DNA of 64,000 nt from Cellulomonas gelida (lineage in GTDB: Bacteria > Actinomycetota > Actinomycetes > Actinomycetales > Cellulomonadaceae), in assembly GCF_006538725.1 (NCBI RefSeq), contig NZ_BJLQ01000016.1:1-64000 (forward strand), in the 5' to 3' direction. Positions 50,554 through 60,648 of this stretch are shown piece by piece (within the stretch, counting starts at the first letter, position 1; every line of letters begins with the position of its first letter). Below the pieces are notes generated by a model. That model did no database searches. It was not told where the DNA came from and saw only the letters and a list, made by a program, of their open reading frames with translations. The translations under genes and the position numbers were made by a program.

Positions 50554-51449
50554 CCACCGCCGTCGGTACCCCGACGCTCGCGCGCACCCGCGCGGAGCTC
50601 GACGCCGCCCTGCGCGCGCCGAGCACCGGTGCGGCGCAAGCGCGGCACGCGCGTGCCGTCGTGATGACGATGGGCGCGCTGCACGCGGGGCACCTGTCGC
50701 TCGTGCGCCACGCGCGGACGCTGGCGGACCGGGTGGTGGTGACGATCTTCGTCAACCCGCTGCAGTTCGGGGCGGGCGAGGACCTGTCGCGCTACCCGCG
50801 CGACCTCGAGGGCGACCTCGCGCTGCTCACGGGCCCCGGGCTGCTCGGCCCCGACGACGTGGTGTTCGCGCCCGAGCCCGATGTCGTCTACCCCGGCGGC
50901 GACCCGGTGGTGCGCGTGAGCGCCGGCGCGCTGGGGGAGTCGTTCGAGGGCGCGATCCGCCCCGGGCACTTCGACGGCGTCCTGACCGTCGTGCTCAAGC
51001 TCCTGCACCTGACGCGTCCGGACGTCGCGCTGTTCGGCCGCAAGGACGCGCAGCAGCTCGTCGCGGTGCGGCGCATGGTCCGGGACCTGGACGTGCCCGT
51101 CGAGGTGGTCGGCGTGCCGCTGGTGCGCGACGACGACGGCGTGGCCCTCTCGAGCCGCAACGCCTACCTGTCGCCCGACGAGCGACACCGCGCACGCGGG
51201 CTGTCCCAAGCGCTGCGGGCAGGGGAGCAGGCGGCAGGCGGTGGCACCGGTGCAGTGCTCACCGCGGCGCGCGAGGCGCTCGCGGCGGCCGGGGTCACGG
51301 ACGTGGACTACGTCGCGCTCGTCGACCCGGACGACTTCGCACCGGTCCCCGACGACCACGCAGGCGAGGCCGTGCTCGCGCTCGCGGCCCGCGTCGGCAC
51401 GACGCGCCTGATCGACAACACGAGCGTGACGCTGGGAGGCGAGGCATGA
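50550..51449 (+). CDS. panC: Pantothenate synthetase
   Basis: ATP-dependent ligase of 299 residues joining pantoate and beta-alanine. [18 protein letters not shown] (the HxGH nucleotide motif), [50 protein letters not shown] and [13 protein letters not shown] are all intact. ATG 50550 overlaps the DUF2520 stop. The C-terminal domain ends [12 protein letters not shown]. With panD, the next gene, it supplies pantothenate for CoA. Confidence 0.97.
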   Translation: MTTAVGTPTLARTRAELDAALRAPSTGAAQARHARAVVMTMGALHAGHLSLVRHARTLADRVVVTIFVNPLQFGAGEDLSRYPRDLEGDLALLTGPGLLGPDDVVFAPEPDVVYPGGDPVVRVSAGALGESFEGAIRPGHFDGVLTVVLKLLHLTRPDVALFGRKDAQQLVAVRRMVRDLDVPVEVVGVPLVRDDDGVALSSRNAYLSPDERHRARGLSQALRAGEQAAGGGTGAVLTAAREALAAAGVTDVDYVALVDPDDFAPVPDDHAGEAVLALAARVGTTRLIDNTSVTLGGEA

Positions 51450-52102
51450 CCACGCTGATGCGCACGATGATGACCGGCAAGATCCACCGCGCGACGGTGA
51501 CGCAGGCGGACCTGCACTACGTCGGGTCGGTCACGGTGGACGCGGACCTGCTCGCGGCGGCGGACCTGCTGCCCGGCCAGCAGGTCGACATCGTCGACGT
51601 GACGAACGGCTCTCGCCTGACCACGTACGCGATCGCGGGCGAGGCGGGCTCGGGGCAGATCTGCATCAACGGCGCCGCGGCGCACCTGGTGCACCCCGGG
51701 GACGTCGTGATCCTCATCGCGTACGGAGTCATGTCCGACGCCGAGGCCCGCACCTACGAGCCGCACGTCGTGCTCGTCGACTCCGACAACCGGATCGTCG
51801 ACCTGTCCGACGACCCCGGTCAGGTGCCGGACGAGTGGACCCAGGCTGCGGGCCTCCTGCCGAGCGGCGTGCCGTTCGCGCAGGGCCGGGACCTGGTGGA
51901 CCACCCGCACGCGGTGGACCGCGGCGCGCCGCACACGCACGCCGGGTGCGGTGTGCGCGAGCCCCACACGCACGGTCCGCACGAGTCGGTCGTCGACGGG
52001 CACGCGGTCGAGCACCGGTCCGACGAGCGTCCCGACGACCGGCGGGACGCCGCGTCCGACGAGCAGGCCCAGGGTCCCGTCACGCACGGCGCCACGCGGT
52101 GA
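51446..52102 (+). CDS. panD: Aspartate 1-decarboxylase with His-rich C-terminal extension
   Basis: Pyruvoyl enzyme making beta-alanine. [32 protein letters not shown] includes the Gly27-Ser28 self-cleavage site. [10 protein letters not shown] and [27 protein letters not shown] complete the fold. Family members end near 127-140 residues; this one has 218. The added 78 residues are rich in His, Asp and Arg ([22 protein letters not shown]) with 14 His, which suggests metal binding or a protein contact. Its start overlaps panC and its stop overlaps nadB. Confidence 0.95.
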   Translation: MTTLMRTMMTGKIHRATVTQADLHYVGSVTVDADLLAAADLLPGQQVDIVDVTNGSRLTTYAIAGEAGSGQICINGAAAHLVHPGDVVILIAYGVMSDAEARTYEPHVVLVDSDNRIVDLSDDPGQVPDEWTQAAGLLPSGVPFAQGRDLVDHPHAVDRGAPHTHAGCGVREPHTHGPHESVVDGHAVEHRSDERPDDRRDAASDEQAQGPVTHGATR

Positions 52103-53886
52103 CGACGACCGCCCCGACGACGGCGGGCGTCGCCACGACGGGCGTGCACGCGGCCTCGTCGGACCCTGTGCAGGCGACGTCCGGTGACACGCCCCCTCGG
52201 CTCGCGACCCGGCTCGCCGCGCCGCCGGCGGGCTGGACGATCGAGGTCGACGCGATCGTCGTCGGCTCGGGCATCGCGGGGCTGACGGCGGCGCTCGAGC
52301 TGCGCACGCGTGTGCCGCGCGTGCTGCTGGTGACCAAGGACCTGCTCGGGTCGGGCTCGACGGTCTGGGCCCAGGGTGGGATCGCCGCGGCGCTCGACCC
52401 GGAGGACTCGCCCGCCGCGCACCTGGCCGACACGCTCGTCGCGGGCGCGGGTCTGTGCGACCCGCGCGCGGTCGAGGTGCTCGTGACCGAGGGGCCCGCG
52501 CGTGTGCGCGAGCTCGTGGGCCTCGGCGCGGTGTTCGACACCGCCCCCGACGGGCAGATCTCGCTGACGCGCGAGGGTGGCCACCACGCGGACCGCATCG
52601 TGCACGCGGGCGGCGACGCGACGGGTGCCGAGATCTCCCGCGCGCTCGTCGCACAGATCGAGGCGGTCCGCGAGGACCCGGGCATCGAGATCATCGAGCA
52701 CGCGCTGGTGCTGGACGTGCTGACCGGCCCTCCCGGACCGGACGGGCGGCCCGGCGCGGCGTGCGGCGTGACGCTGCACGTGATCGGTGAGGGACAGCGC
52801 GACGGCGTGGGCGCGGCGCTCGGCAAGGCCGTGATCTTCGCGACCGGCGGGATCGGCCAGGTGTTCCGCTCGTCGACCAACCCGCCGCAGGCGACGGGCG
52901 ACGGCATCGCGGCGGCGCTGCGCGCGGGCGCGGTCCTGGGCGACGTCGAGTTCGTGCAGTTCCACCCGACCGTGCTGTGGCTGGGCTCGGGCGTGAAGGG
53001 CCAGCTCACGCTGGTCTCGGAGGCCGTGCGCGGCGAGGGTGCGCTCCTGCTCGACACCGACGGCGTGCGGTTCATGCCGGACGTGCACCCGATGGCCGAG
53101 CTCGCGCCGCGGGACGTGGTCGCGCACGCGATCGTCCGGCAGATGGCCGCGACCGGCTCGGACCACGTGTGGCTCGACGCGCGGCACCTGGGCGCGGAGT
53201 TCCTGCGCAAGCGGTTCCCGACGATCCACGAGCGCCTGCTCGAGCACGGCATCGACCTCACGACGGACCTGGTCCCGGTCGCACCCGCGCAGCACTACCA
53301 CTCGGGTGGCGTCGTCACTGACCTCGTCGGGCGGTCGTCGCTGCGCGGTCTGTACGCCGCGGGCGAGGTCGCCTGCACGGGCGTGCACGGCGCGAACCGT
53401 CTCGCGTCGAACTCGCTGCTCGAGGGTCTGGTGTTCGCGCACCGCGCGGCCCGGCACATCACCGAGCAGGTCGCGGTCGGCACGCTGCATCACCAGGACC
53501 CGGTGCAGCGCGCGGGCGACGAGGCGCTGGTCGCCGCGGCGTCCCGGTCGCGCGTGCAGCGCCTGGCGACCGACGGTCCGGGCGTGCTGCGCTCGGGCGA
53601 CGGCCTGCGCCGCGCCGCTGCCGGGCTGGCGGCGGTCCCCACCGACGCGCACCAGCGGCACGACGACGACCGGCTGCTCGCCGCCCCGCAGGTGGCCGAG
53701 TGGGAGACGACGAACGTGCACCAGGTCGCGAGCGTGCTCACGGCGACCGCGCTCGCGCGCCAGGAGAGCCGCGGCGGGCACGCCCGCTCCGACTTCCCCG
53801 AGCCCGACGAGCGCTGGCGCCTGCGCCTGCACGCCCGGCTGGGCGAGGACGGCCGCCTGGAGCTGTCCCGCACCCCGATCGACTGA
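52099..53886 (+). CDS. nadB: L-aspartate oxidase
   Basis: FAD enzyme of 595 residues, first step of NAD synthesis (aspartate to iminoaspartate). The FAD site [19 protein letters not shown] starts at about 50 after a low-complexity leader. [55 protein letters not shown] and the C-terminal HYHSGGV and [20 protein letters not shown] are the family motifs. GTG 52099 overlaps the panD stop. The adjacent quinolinate synthase (nadA) gene is not in the window. Confidence 0.96.
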   Translation: MTTTAPTTAGVATTGVHAASSDPVQATSGDTPPRLATRLAAPPAGWTIEVDAIVVGSGIAGLTAALELRTRVPRVLLVTKDLLGSGSTVWAQGGIAAALDPEDSPAAHLADTLVAGAGLCDPRAVEVLVTEGPARVRELVGLGAVFDTAPDGQISLTREGGHHADRIVHAGGDATGAEISRALVAQIEAVREDPGIEIIEHALVLDVLTGPPGPDGRPGAACGVTLHVIGEGQRDGVGAALGKAVIFATGGIGQVFRSSTNPPQATGDGIAAALRAGAVLGDVEFVQFHPTVLWLGSGVKGQLTLVSEAVRGEGALLLDTDGVRFMPDVHPMAELAPRDVVAHAIVRQMAATGSDHVWLDARHLGAEFLRKRFPTIHERLLEHGIDLTTDLVPVAPAQHYHSGGVVTDLVGRSSLRGLYAAGEVACTGVHGANRLASNSLLEGLVFAHRAARHITEQVAVGTLHHQDPVQRAGDEALVAAASRSRVQRLATDGPGVLRSGDGLRRAAAGLAAVPTDAHQRHDDDRLLAAPQVAEWETTNVHQVASVLTATALARQESRGGHARSDFPEPDERWRLRLHARLGEDGRLELSRTPID

Positions 53887-53894
53887 GGACGACG

Positions 53895-54830
53895 ATGACG
53901 CACCCGACGAGCGCACCCACCGGCGCGCCTGCCGCCCGCCCGGGCGTGCTGCCCGGTGACCCCGGCCCCGACGAGACCGCGATCGAGCGCCTGGTCGCGA
54001 CGGCGCTCGACGAGGACCTCGGCCCCGCGCCGGGGCGGGACGTGACGTCCCAGTCGACGATCGCGCCGACGACGACCGGCACCGCCGACATGGTCGCGCG
54101 CGCGGACGGCGTGGTCGCGGGGCTCGTCGTCGTGCCCGTGGTGCTGCGCCAGGTCGCCGAGCGCCTGGGACTGACGCCCGCGACGTTCGTCGTGCGCGTG
54201 CCCGACGGCACCCGCGTGACCCGCGGCGACGTGCTCGCCGAGCTCACCGGCCCTGTGCAGCTCCTGCTCGTCGCGGAGCGCACGCTGCTCAACCTCGCCT
54301 CACGCGCGTCGGGCGTCGCTACCCACACGCGCCGCTGGGCCGACGCGCTCGACGGCTCGGGCGCCCGCGTGCTCGACACCCGCAAGACCACGCCGGGCCT
54401 GCGCGCGCTCGAGAAGTACGCGGTGCGCTGCGGCGGCGGCACCAACAAGCGCATGGGCCTGTACGACGTCGCGATGGTCAAGGACAACCACGTCGCCGCG
54501 GCCGGCTCGGTGACGGCCGCGATCGAGGCCGTGCGCGCGCGGTTCCCGGACGTCGCGATCCAGGTCGAGGCGGACACGCGCGACCAGGCGCTCGAGGCCG
54601 TCGCCGCGGGCGCCGACTTCCTGCTGCTCGACAACATGCCGACCCCCGTGCTGGCCGACGTGGTCGCCGCGGTACGCGCGGTGGCCCCGAGCACGGAGCT
54701 CGAGGCCACCGGGAACCTGACCCTGGACCGGGCCTGCGAGGTCGCCGGCACGGGCGTCGACTACCTGTCCGTCGGGGGCCTCACGCACTCGTCCCCGATC
54801 CTCGACCTGGCCCTCGACCTGCAGGCCTGA
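53895..54830 (+). CDS. nadC: Nicotinate-nucleotide pyrophosphorylase (quinolinate phosphoribosyltransferase)
   Basis: 311 residues. LDEDLGPAPGRDVTSQSTI near the start, AERTLLNLASRASGVATHTRRWADAL, VLDTRKTTPGLRALEKYAVRCGGGTNKRMGL and the core VKDNHVAAAG are fully typical. QVEADTRDQALEAVAAGADFLLLDNM and LEATGNLTLDRACEVAGTGVDYLSVGGLTHS close the active site. It starts 8 bases after nadB and ends the operon. A type III pantothenate kinase gene, usual next in this order, is absent. Confidence 0.97.
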   Translation: MTHPTSAPTGAPAARPGVLPGDPGPDETAIERLVATALDEDLGPAPGRDVTSQSTIAPTTTGTADMVARADGVVAGLVVVPVVLRQVAERLGLTPATFVVRVPDGTRVTRGDVLAELTGPVQLLLVAERTLLNLASRASGVATHTRRWADALDGSGARVLDTRKTTPGLRALEKYAVRCGGGTNKRMGLYDVAMVKDNHVAAAGSVTAAIEAVRARFPDVAIQVEADTRDQALEAVAAGADFLLLDNMPTPVLADVVAAVRAVAPSTELEATGNLTLDRACEVAGTGVDYLSVGGLTHSSPILDLALDLQA

Positions 54831-54838
54831 CGTCAGCG

Positions 54839-54865
54839 GCGCTCGGCCACCAGCCGCGCGAGCGC
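54839..54865. terminator. Weak hairpin between convergent nadC and the sigma-partner gene
   Basis: A 7-bp stem (54839-54845 with 54859-54865) and a 13-base loop lie between the two stop codons. It is the only hairpin in this 43-base gap. Confidence 0.35.
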
Positions 54866-54873
54866 CCGGGCCG

Positions 54874-56271
54874 TCAGGCGCACTCCCAGACGATGTTCGT
54901 CGCCTCGGGCCGCAGCTGCAGGTGCCACTCGCCGCCCGGACCCTGCACGCCGTACAGCGACTGCGCGGCGAGGAAGTCGTCCGTGGTGGCGAACCGGTAG
55001 CCGGCGTCGAGCCCGGTGAGCGTGTCGCCCGAGTCCGGGTCGATCGTGCCGGAGTTCTCCAGCTGCCAGTCGTGCACCGCGGCGGCCAGCGGGTTGCCTG
55101 GGGCGGGGACGACGACGTCGCGCCCGTCGGCGGTGCGGCCCGCCGTGCGCCACTGCGCCGCGTCGTGCGAGTTCTCGACGGAGAACTGCGCGGTCGAGCA
55201 CGTGCCCACGGCGGGTGCCTGCGCGTAGTTCGCCCAGTCGCCGTCGGCGCCCCTCGTGCTGCGGTCCACGCCGTCGTCCCACGTGATGTCGAGGTAGTCC
55301 AGGCCCGGCACGTCGGCGTCGGCGACCGGGATCATCGAGCCGAACGGGGTGCGGACGACGTACGACGAGGACCGCAGCCCGTCGAGGTTGCTGACGACGT
55401 CACGGCGCGCGACGGTCAGCGGACCGAACGTCGCGACGTCCTCGAGCCGCTCGCCGGACCCCGCGGCCGGCAGCGACATGCCACCCACCCGGTTCGCCTC
55501 GGCGCGGGTCGCCTCGGTGGACAGCGCCCACCCGTCGCCGAGCGCGAGGCTCGCGGGGAGCGTGAGCGTGTCGTAGAACGTGTCCCGGTCCTCGACGGCC
55601 TTCGACGAGGAGAAGTCCGACGCGCACGCGTCGGTGGTGCGGGCGCTCGGGCAGACGATCGCCCGCGGGCCGTCCTCGTCGATCTCGTAGAGCTCGACGC
55701 GCGCGCCCCACGCGACGCTGTCCTCCTGCACCCCGGGGAAGGACAGCGCGTAGATCGCCGAGGCCTCGCGGTCGCCGACGAGGGTCAGCTGGTAGTCCGG
55801 GCCGTTCGCGAGCTCGTCGGCCGTGAACAGCGCGTCGAGCGCGTCGGACGCCTCGATCGCCTCGTCGAACCACCGCTCGCCGGTGCGCGGCGCGGACAGC
55901 CGGGCGAGCACGGTCGCGTCGTCGATCTGCGCGGCACGCACCGCGGGACCGTCGTCGGCGGCCGTCGTGGGCTCGGTCGTCGGCTCGGTCGTCGCGTCGG
56001 TCGTCGGGCTGGGTGCGCTGGTCGGGCCGTTCGTCGCGCTGCGCGTCGCGGGGTCCACGGGCGTGCTGGAGTCCGACGAGGTGAGCGACCAGGCGCCGAG
56101 ACCGAGCACGCCCGCGCACGCCGCGGCGCCGACGGACTCGAACGTGTGGCGCTGGATCCGGGCGCGGCGCACGGTGCCGCGCACGCGCGTCAGCTCTCGC
56201 TCGTCGATGGGGCCGGTCGCCTCCGCGATCTCGTCGCGTGCGCCGTGCAGGAGCTGGCCGAGGTCGTTCAT
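54874..56271 (-). CDS. Single-pass membrane protein paired with a sigma factor (anti-sigma-like)
   Basis: 465 residues. A cytosolic N-terminal part of 43 residues contains ELTRVRGTVRRARIQRHTF, followed by one membrane helix (about 44-63, SVGAAACAGVLGLGAWSL). A Thr/Pro-rich spacer precedes a large extracellular domain without a recognised fold (WFDEAIEASDALDALFTADEL, AVHDWQLENSGTIDPDSG). Four Cys (PSARTTDACAS, GTCSTAQF, IVWECA) may form disulfides. The gene overlaps the upstream sigma-factor stop (ATGA). Position and topology suggest an anti-sigma or sensor partner; there is no zinc HCC motif of the common anti-sigma class. Confidence 0.65.
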   Translation of the reverse strand: MNDLGQLLHGARDEIAEATGPIDERELTRVRGTVRRARIQRHTFESVGAAACAGVLGLGAWSLTSSDSSTPVDPATRSATNGPTSAPSPTTDATTEPTTEPTTAADDGPAVRAAQIDDATVLARLSAPRTGERWFDEAIEASDALDALFTADELANGPDYQLTLVGDREASAIYALSFPGVQEDSVAWGARVELYEIDEDGPRAIVCPSARTTDACASDFSSSKAVEDRDTFYDTLTLPASLALGDGWALSTEATRAEANRVGGMSLPAAGSGERLEDVATFGPLTVARRDVVSNLDGLRSSSYVVRTPFGSMIPVADADVPGLDYLDITWDDGVDRSTRGADGDWANYAQAPAVGTCSTAQFSVENSHDAAQWRTAGRTADGRDVVVPAPGNPLAAAVHDWQLENSGTIDPDSGDTLTGLDAGYRFATTDDFLAAQSLYGVQGPGGEWHLQLRPEATNIVWECA

Positions 56272-56858
56272 CGTGCGCCCTCCGGGTTCGTCGTCGGCGT
56301 GAGGCGGGGGACCTGCACGGCGGGGGTGGTCGTGGGACGGACCGGGACGGTCTCGTCGGGGTGGTGCGGGTGGGTGCCGAGGATCTGCGCGAGGCGTGCC
56401 AGGCCGTCGGACGTGTAGCGCTTGACGGCGCCCTCGCTGAGGTTGAGGACGTGCGCGGTCTCGGTGACGGACAGGTCCTCCATCTGCCGCAGGACCACGC
56501 AGGCACGCTCACGCGGGCTGAGGAGCGCGAGGGCCCGCAGCACGTCGCGGCCCGGACCCGGTGGTTCGACGGTGTCGGGTGGCGTCGGCTCGGCCGCGGC
56601 GCGCAGGGCGACGAGGCGTTCGCGCTTGCGGCGGCGGACCTCGTCGATCGCGCGGGACGCGATCGCGCGCCGCACGTACGCCTCGGCCTGCTCGACGGTC
56701 GTGAACCGTGCCCGGCCGCGGAAGGTCGCGATGAGCGCCTCCTGCACCAGGTCGGGTGCGTCGCTCGTCGACCCCGCGACGAGGGCGGCGTGCGCGACCA
56801 GGCGCGGGTAGCGTTCGCGCGCCACCTGGTCCAGCAGCTGTTCCCACGGTCTGGCCAC
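56268..56858 (-). CDS. SigE-family / ECF-type RNA polymerase sigma factor
   Basis: 196 residues with region 2 ([45 protein letters not shown]) and region 4 ([55 protein letters not shown]). The HTH of region 4 is of the SigE-family type. A 40-residue Pro/Thr tail follows. The start was set at GTG 56858, with GAGGAG 5 bases upstream, instead of a TTG 14 codons earlier. It is co-transcribed with the membrane partner, and its promoter region is shared with lysS (106-base gap). Confidence 0.85.
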   Translation of the reverse strand: MARPWEQLLDQVARERYPRLVAHAALVAGSTSDAPDLVQEALIATFRGRARFTTVEQAEAYVRRAIASRAIDEVRRRKRERLVALRAAAEPTPPDTVEPPGPGRDVLRALALLSPRERACVVLRQMEDLSVTETAHVLNLSEGAVKRYTSDGLARLAQILGTHPHHPDETVPVRPTTTPAVQVPRLTPTTNPEGAR

Positions 56859-56952
56859 GTCGTCTCCTCGTGCTGCTCGATCCCACTGTCGCTGTGACAA
56901 CGGTCGCGGGTGCAGGTCGCGTTGGGGTGAATGTCGCGACGGACCCGCCGAT

Positions 56953-56958
56953 TACCAT
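56953..56958 (+). promoter_or_regulatory. -10 element of lysS
   Basis: TACCAT ends 6 bases before the lysS GTG and no Shine-Dalgarno sequence is present. This is probably a leaderless transcript. Confidence 0.55.
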
Positions 56959-56964
56959 GGGTCC

Positions 56965-58500
56965 GTGACCGACACCCCGCTGCCGCCCGCTGCCGACGCG
57001 CCCGAGGTCGTCACCGACGACACGCCCGAGCAGATCCGCATCCGGCGCGAGAAGCGCGAGCGCCTGCTGGCGCAGGGCACGGCGCCTTACCCGGTGTCCC
57101 TGCCCCGGACCCACACCATCGAGCAGGTGCGCGCGGCGTACCCGGCGCTCGAGCCCGGGCAGGAGACGGACGACGAGGTCGGCGTGGCCGGCCGCGTCGT
57201 GTTCCTGCGCAACACCGGCAAGCTGTGCTTCGCGACGCTGCAGGACGGCGCCGGCACGCGGCTGCAGGCGATGCTGAGCCTCGCCGAGGTCGGCGAGGAG
57301 CGCCTCGCGGCGTTCAAGGCGGACGTCGACCTGGGCGACCACGTGTTCGTGCACGGGCGCGTGATCCAGTCCAAGCGCGGCGAGCTGTCGGTGTTCGCGG
57401 ACTCGTGGCAGATGGCCGCCAAGGCCATTCGTCCGCTGCCGAACCTGTACGAGGGCGCCGAGCTGTCCGACGAGGCGCGCGTGCGGCAGCGTTATGTGGA
57501 TCTCATCGTCAACTCCAAGGCGCGCGACATGGTGCGGACCCGCGCCGCCGTCGTGCGATCGTTGCGCGACAACTTCGCACGGCGTGGATTCCTCGAGGTC
57601 GAGACCCCGATGCTCCAGGTGCGCCCCGAGGGCGCGGCAGCGCGTCAGTTCGAGACGCACATGAATGCGTTCGACATGGAGCTGTTCCTGAGGATCGCAC
57701 CGGAGCTGTTCCTCAAGCGTGCCGCGGTCGGTGGCGTCGAGCGCGTCTTCGAGATCAACCGGAACTTCCGCAACGAGGGTGTGGACGCCACGCACTCGCC
57801 GGAGTTCGCGATGCTGGAGGCGTACGAGGCCTACGGCGACTACGACACCATGGCGGCGCTCACGCAGGACCTGGTGCAGACCGCCGCGCTCGAGGCGCTC
57901 GGCACGACGACGGCCGTCCTCGCCGACGGGACCGAGTACGAGCTGGGTGGCGACTGGACGCACCTGACGATGTACGAGTCCCTGTCCGAGGCGGTGGGCG
58001 TCGAGATCACGCACGACACGGACGACGAGACGCTGCTCAGGCTGCTCGAGAAGGCCGAGATCGAGCTCGCCCCGGCCCAGCGCAACCACGGCAAGCTCGT
58101 CGAGGAGCTGTGGGAGCACCACGTGGGGGCGCACCTGCACGCGCCGACGTTCGTGCGCGACTTCCCGGTCGAGACCTCGCCGCTCACGCGCGACCACCGC
58201 AGCAAGCCGGGCCTCGTCGAGAAGTGGGACCTGTACGTGCGCGGCCTCGAGCTCGCGACCGCGTACTCCGAGCTCGTCGACCCCGTGATCCAGCGGCAGC
58301 GGTTCGAGGCGCAGGCCTTGCTCGCGGCGCGCGGCGACGACGAGGCGATGCGCATCGACGAGGACTTCCTCACGGCGATGGAGTTCGCGATGCCGCCGTC
58401 GGGCGGCATGGGAATGGGGATCGACCGCCTTCTCATCGCGCTCACCGGACAGTCGATCCGCGACACCATCCTGTTCCCGCTCGTGAAGCCGCAGGCATGA
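56965..58500 (+). CDS. lysS: Lysyl-tRNA synthetase, class II
   Basis: 511 residues charging tRNA-Lys. The OB-fold anticodon domain (about 60-160, [22 protein letters not shown]) precedes the catalytic core. Motif 1 is in [20 protein letters not shown], motif 2 in [30 protein letters not shown], and motif 3 in [18 protein letters not shown]. Its usual neighbours in this order (nadC before, lsr2 after) are kept, with a sigma-factor pair inserted between nadC and lysS. Its stop overlaps a small membrane gene. Confidence 0.97.
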   Translation: MTDTPLPPAADAPEVVTDDTPEQIRIRREKRERLLAQGTAPYPVSLPRTHTIEQVRAAYPALEPGQETDDEVGVAGRVVFLRNTGKLCFATLQDGAGTRLQAMLSLAEVGEERLAAFKADVDLGDHVFVHGRVIQSKRGELSVFADSWQMAAKAIRPLPNLYEGAELSDEARVRQRYVDLIVNSKARDMVRTRAAVVRSLRDNFARRGFLEVETPMLQVRPEGAAARQFETHMNAFDMELFLRIAPELFLKRAAVGGVERVFEINRNFRNEGVDATHSPEFAMLEAYEAYGDYDTMAALTQDLVQTAALEALGTTTAVLADGTEYELGGDWTHLTMYESLSEAVGVEITHDTDDETLLRLLEKAEIELAPAQRNHGKLVEELWEHHVGAHLHAPTFVRDFPVETSPLTRDHRSKPGLVEKWDLYVRGLELATAYSELVDPVIQRQRFEAQALLAARGDDEAMRIDEDFLTAMEFAMPPSGGMGMGIDRLLIALTGQSIRDTILFPLVKPQA

Positions 58501-58685
58501 ACGGCATCGGGGGCGTGCTCGCGGCGGTCATTCCGTCGATCGGTGTGGGGCTGCTGTTCTGGTTCGCGATGCGTTCGATCGTCAACGCGGACCGCACCGA
58601 GCGTCAGGCGCTCGCGCGGATGGATCGTGAGGAAGCGGAGCGGGCCGCCACGAATTCATCGAAGGAATCTCGCCCATCCATTTGA
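58497..58685 (+). CDS. 62-residue single-pass membrane protein
   Basis: ATG 58497 overlaps the lysS stop (ATGA). The N-terminal half is one hydrophobic helix ([26 protein letters not shown]). The rest is charged ([22 protein letters not shown]). Small proteins of this kind are common between lysS and lsr2 in actinobacteria. The function is unknown. The overlap makes co-translation with lysS likely. Confidence 0.65.
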   Translation: MNGIGGVLAAVIPSIGVGLLFWFAMRSIVNADRTERQALARMDREEAERAATNSSKESRPSI

Positions 58686-58758
58686 CGTGAATTGTTTCCC
58701 GGTGTGATGCTGACTGTCGACAGAATGACGGTGCGACACAATTACGGGAGAACACCGG
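58686..58758 (+). promoter_or_regulatory. A/T-richer leader region of lsr2
   Basis: This 73-base gap is far richer in A/T than the rest of the window, with AATTGTTT and CACAATTA stretches. A TTGACG at 58682-58687 could be a -35, and CACAAT near 58736 could be a -10. Lsr2 prefers AT-rich DNA, so the gene may bind its own leader. The exact promoter is unclear. Confidence 0.4.
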
Positions 58759-59094
58759 ATGGCTCAGAAGGTTCAGGTCCTGCTGATCGACGACGTCGAC
58801 GGCGCCGCCGCGGACGAGACGGTCACCTTCGCGCTCGACGGCGTGACGTACGAGATCGACCTCACGGCCGAGCGCGCGGCGCAGCTGCGTGACTCGTTCG
58901 CGACGTGGGTCGGCCACGCACGCCGGGTCGGCGGCCGTTCGACGTCCGCCGCTCGCCCCGCCGGCGCGCGCCGCCGCCGCAGCGACAACGACGCGCACGC
59001 GATCCGCGAGTGGGCCAAGGGTCAGGGGCTCGAGGTCTCCGAGCGTGGCCGCATCAGCGCCGAGGTGCGCGAGGCGTACGACAAGGCGCACTGA
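58759..59094 (+). CDS. lsr2: Lsr2-type nucleoid-associated protein
   Basis: 111-residue H-NS-like protein that bridges and silences AT-rich, often foreign, DNA. The dimerisation half (MAQKVQVLLIDDVDG, VTFALDGVTYEIDLTAERAAQLRDSF) is joined by a basic linker (RRVGGRSTSAARPAGARRRR) to the DNA-binding half, HAIREWAKGQGLEVSERGRISAEVREAYDKAH. The RGR minor-groove motif is intact. ATG 58759 has GGGAG 9 bases upstream. It ends at a strong terminator and is not followed by clpC here, as it is in many actinobacteria. Confidence 0.95.
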   Translation: MAQKVQVLLIDDVDGAAADETVTFALDGVTYEIDLTAERAAQLRDSFATWVGHARRVGGRSTSAARPAGARRRRSDNDAHAIREWAKGQGLEVSERGRISAEVREAYDKAH

Positions 59095-59117
59095 CGCACG
59101 CGGCACGACACCGCACA

Positions 59118-59157
59118 CGACGAAGGCCCGGTACCTCGCGGTACCGGGCCTTCGTCG
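59118..59157. terminator. Bidirectional terminator between lsr2 and xylB
   Basis: A perfect 18-bp stem (59118-59135 with 59140-59157) closes a 4-base loop, the strongest hairpin in the window. It sits between two convergent stops. The stem core is the same as in the terminator at 34354-34396. Confidence 0.9.
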
Positions 59158-59189
59158 CGCCGAGTGGGGCGTCCGAGCTGCGGAGTGCC

Positions 59190-60620
59190 TCAGACGTCCG
59201 TCGGGCGGGTGGCGGTCAGGTCACGCACCGCCGCGTACTGCTCACGCACCCGGGGGTCGGGTGCGGCCGTGAACACCTCGGCCGAGCCGGCGGCGCTCCA
59301 GGCGGGCGGCTCGTCGGCGCCCGAGAGCACCCACGCCGCCTGCCGCGCGGCACCGTCCGCGACGTACTCACCGGGAGTCGGGACCAGCACGTCGAGACCG
59401 AGCACGCTCGGCGCGATGCGCCGCACGGCCTCGGACCGCGCACCGCCCCCGATGAGGAACAGCCGCTCCACGGCGACGCCCTGCGCCCGCAGCGCGTCGA
59501 CGCCGTCGGCGAGGGCGCACAGCATGCCCTCGACCGCGGCCCGCGCGAGGTGCGCGGGCGTGGTGTTGGCCAGGCGCAGACCGTGCAGCGCGCCCGTGGC
59601 GTCGGGCTTGTTCGGCGTGCGCTCGCCCTCGAGGTAGGGGACGAGCACCAGGCCGTCGGCACCCGAAGGAGCCTGCAGCGCGAGCTCCGAGAGGCCCGCG
59701 TGGTCCACGCCGAGCATGCGCGCGGTCGCGTCCAGGACGCGCGACGCGTTGAGCGTGCACGCGAGCGGCAGGAAGTGCCCGCTCGCGTCGGCGAAGCCGT
59801 TCACCATGCCGGTGCCGTCGGTGGTGGCCGAGCCGGTGACGGCCGAGACCACACCCGACGTGCCGATCGACACCGCGACGTCGCCCGGGCGCAGGCCCAG
59901 GGCCAGCGCCGCGGCCGCGTTGTCGCCCGCACCCGGTCCGAGGACCGGCTTGCGTGCGCCGACGGCCGAACGCGGTCCCGCCTCGTTCGGGCCCAGCACG
60001 CGCGGCAGCACCGCGTCGTGGCCCAGGCCCAGCTCGAGCAGGTCGTGCCGGTAGTCGTTCGTCGTGGGCGACCAGTAGCCCGTGCCGGACGCGTCGGAAC
60101 GGTCGGTGACGAGCTGGTCGAGACCTCCCGTGCCCGGCCCGTGCCCCGCGAGGCGCCACGTGAGCCAGTCGTGGGGGAGCGCGACGGCCGCGACCTTCGC
60201 CGCGTTCTGCGGCTCCGCGTCGCGCAGCCAGCGCAGCTTGGTGACCGTGAGCGAGGCGACGAGCACGGAGCCCGTCGCGTCCGCCCACGCCTGCGGGCCG
60301 CCGAGCTCGTCGATCAGGTCGAGCGCGGCCTGCGCCGAGCGTGTGTCGTTCCACAGCAGCGCGTCGCGGACCACCTCGCCGTTCTCGTCGAGGGTGACCA
60401 TGCCGTGCTGCTGCCCGCCGACGCTGATCGCGTCCACGTCGTCGAGGCCGCCCGCGTCAGCGATCGCGGACTGCAGTGCGTCCCACCACGCCGCGGGAGC
60501 GACCTCGGTTCCGTCGGGGTGGGACGCGCGACCGGAGCGCACGAGCGCTCCGGTCGCGGCGTCCCGGACCACGACCTTGCAGGACTGGGTCGAGGAGTCG
60601 ACCCCGGCGACGAGCGCCAT
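59190..60620 (-). CDS. xylB: Xylulokinase
   Basis: FGGY-family sugar kinase of 476 residues that phosphorylates D-xylulose. [16 protein letters not shown] binds phosphate. [16 protein letters not shown] contacts the sugar, and [29 protein letters not shown] has the catalytic Asp. [25 protein letters not shown] is the ADP-binding signature. ATG 60620 has an AGGGA-type Shine-Dalgarno sequence. It lies 28 bases downstream of xylA on the same strand, so the pair is one operon converting xylose to xylulose-5-phosphate. Confidence 0.95.
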   Translation of the reverse strand: MALVAGVDSSTQSCKVVVRDAATGALVRSGRASHPDGTEVAPAAWWDALQSAIADAGGLDDVDAISVGGQQHGMVTLDENGEVVRDALLWNDTRSAQAALDLIDELGGPQAWADATGSVLVASLTVTKLRWLRDAEPQNAAKVAAVALPHDWLTWRLAGHGPGTGGLDQLVTDRSDASGTGYWSPTTNDYRHDLLELGLGHDAVLPRVLGPNEAGPRSAVGARKPVLGPGAGDNAAAALALGLRPGDVAVSIGTSGVVSAVTGSATTDGTGMVNGFADASGHFLPLACTLNASRVLDATARMLGVDHAGLSELALQAPSGADGLVLVPYLEGERTPNKPDATGALHGLRLANTTPAHLARAAVEGMLCALADGVDALRAQGVAVERLFLIGGGARSEAVRRIAPSVLGLDVLVPTPGEYVADGAARQAAWVLSGADEPPAWSAAGSAEVFTAAPDPRVREQYAAVRDLTATRPTDV

Positions 60621-60648
60621 GCCTGTTCCGTCCCTGTCCGGTGCTGCG

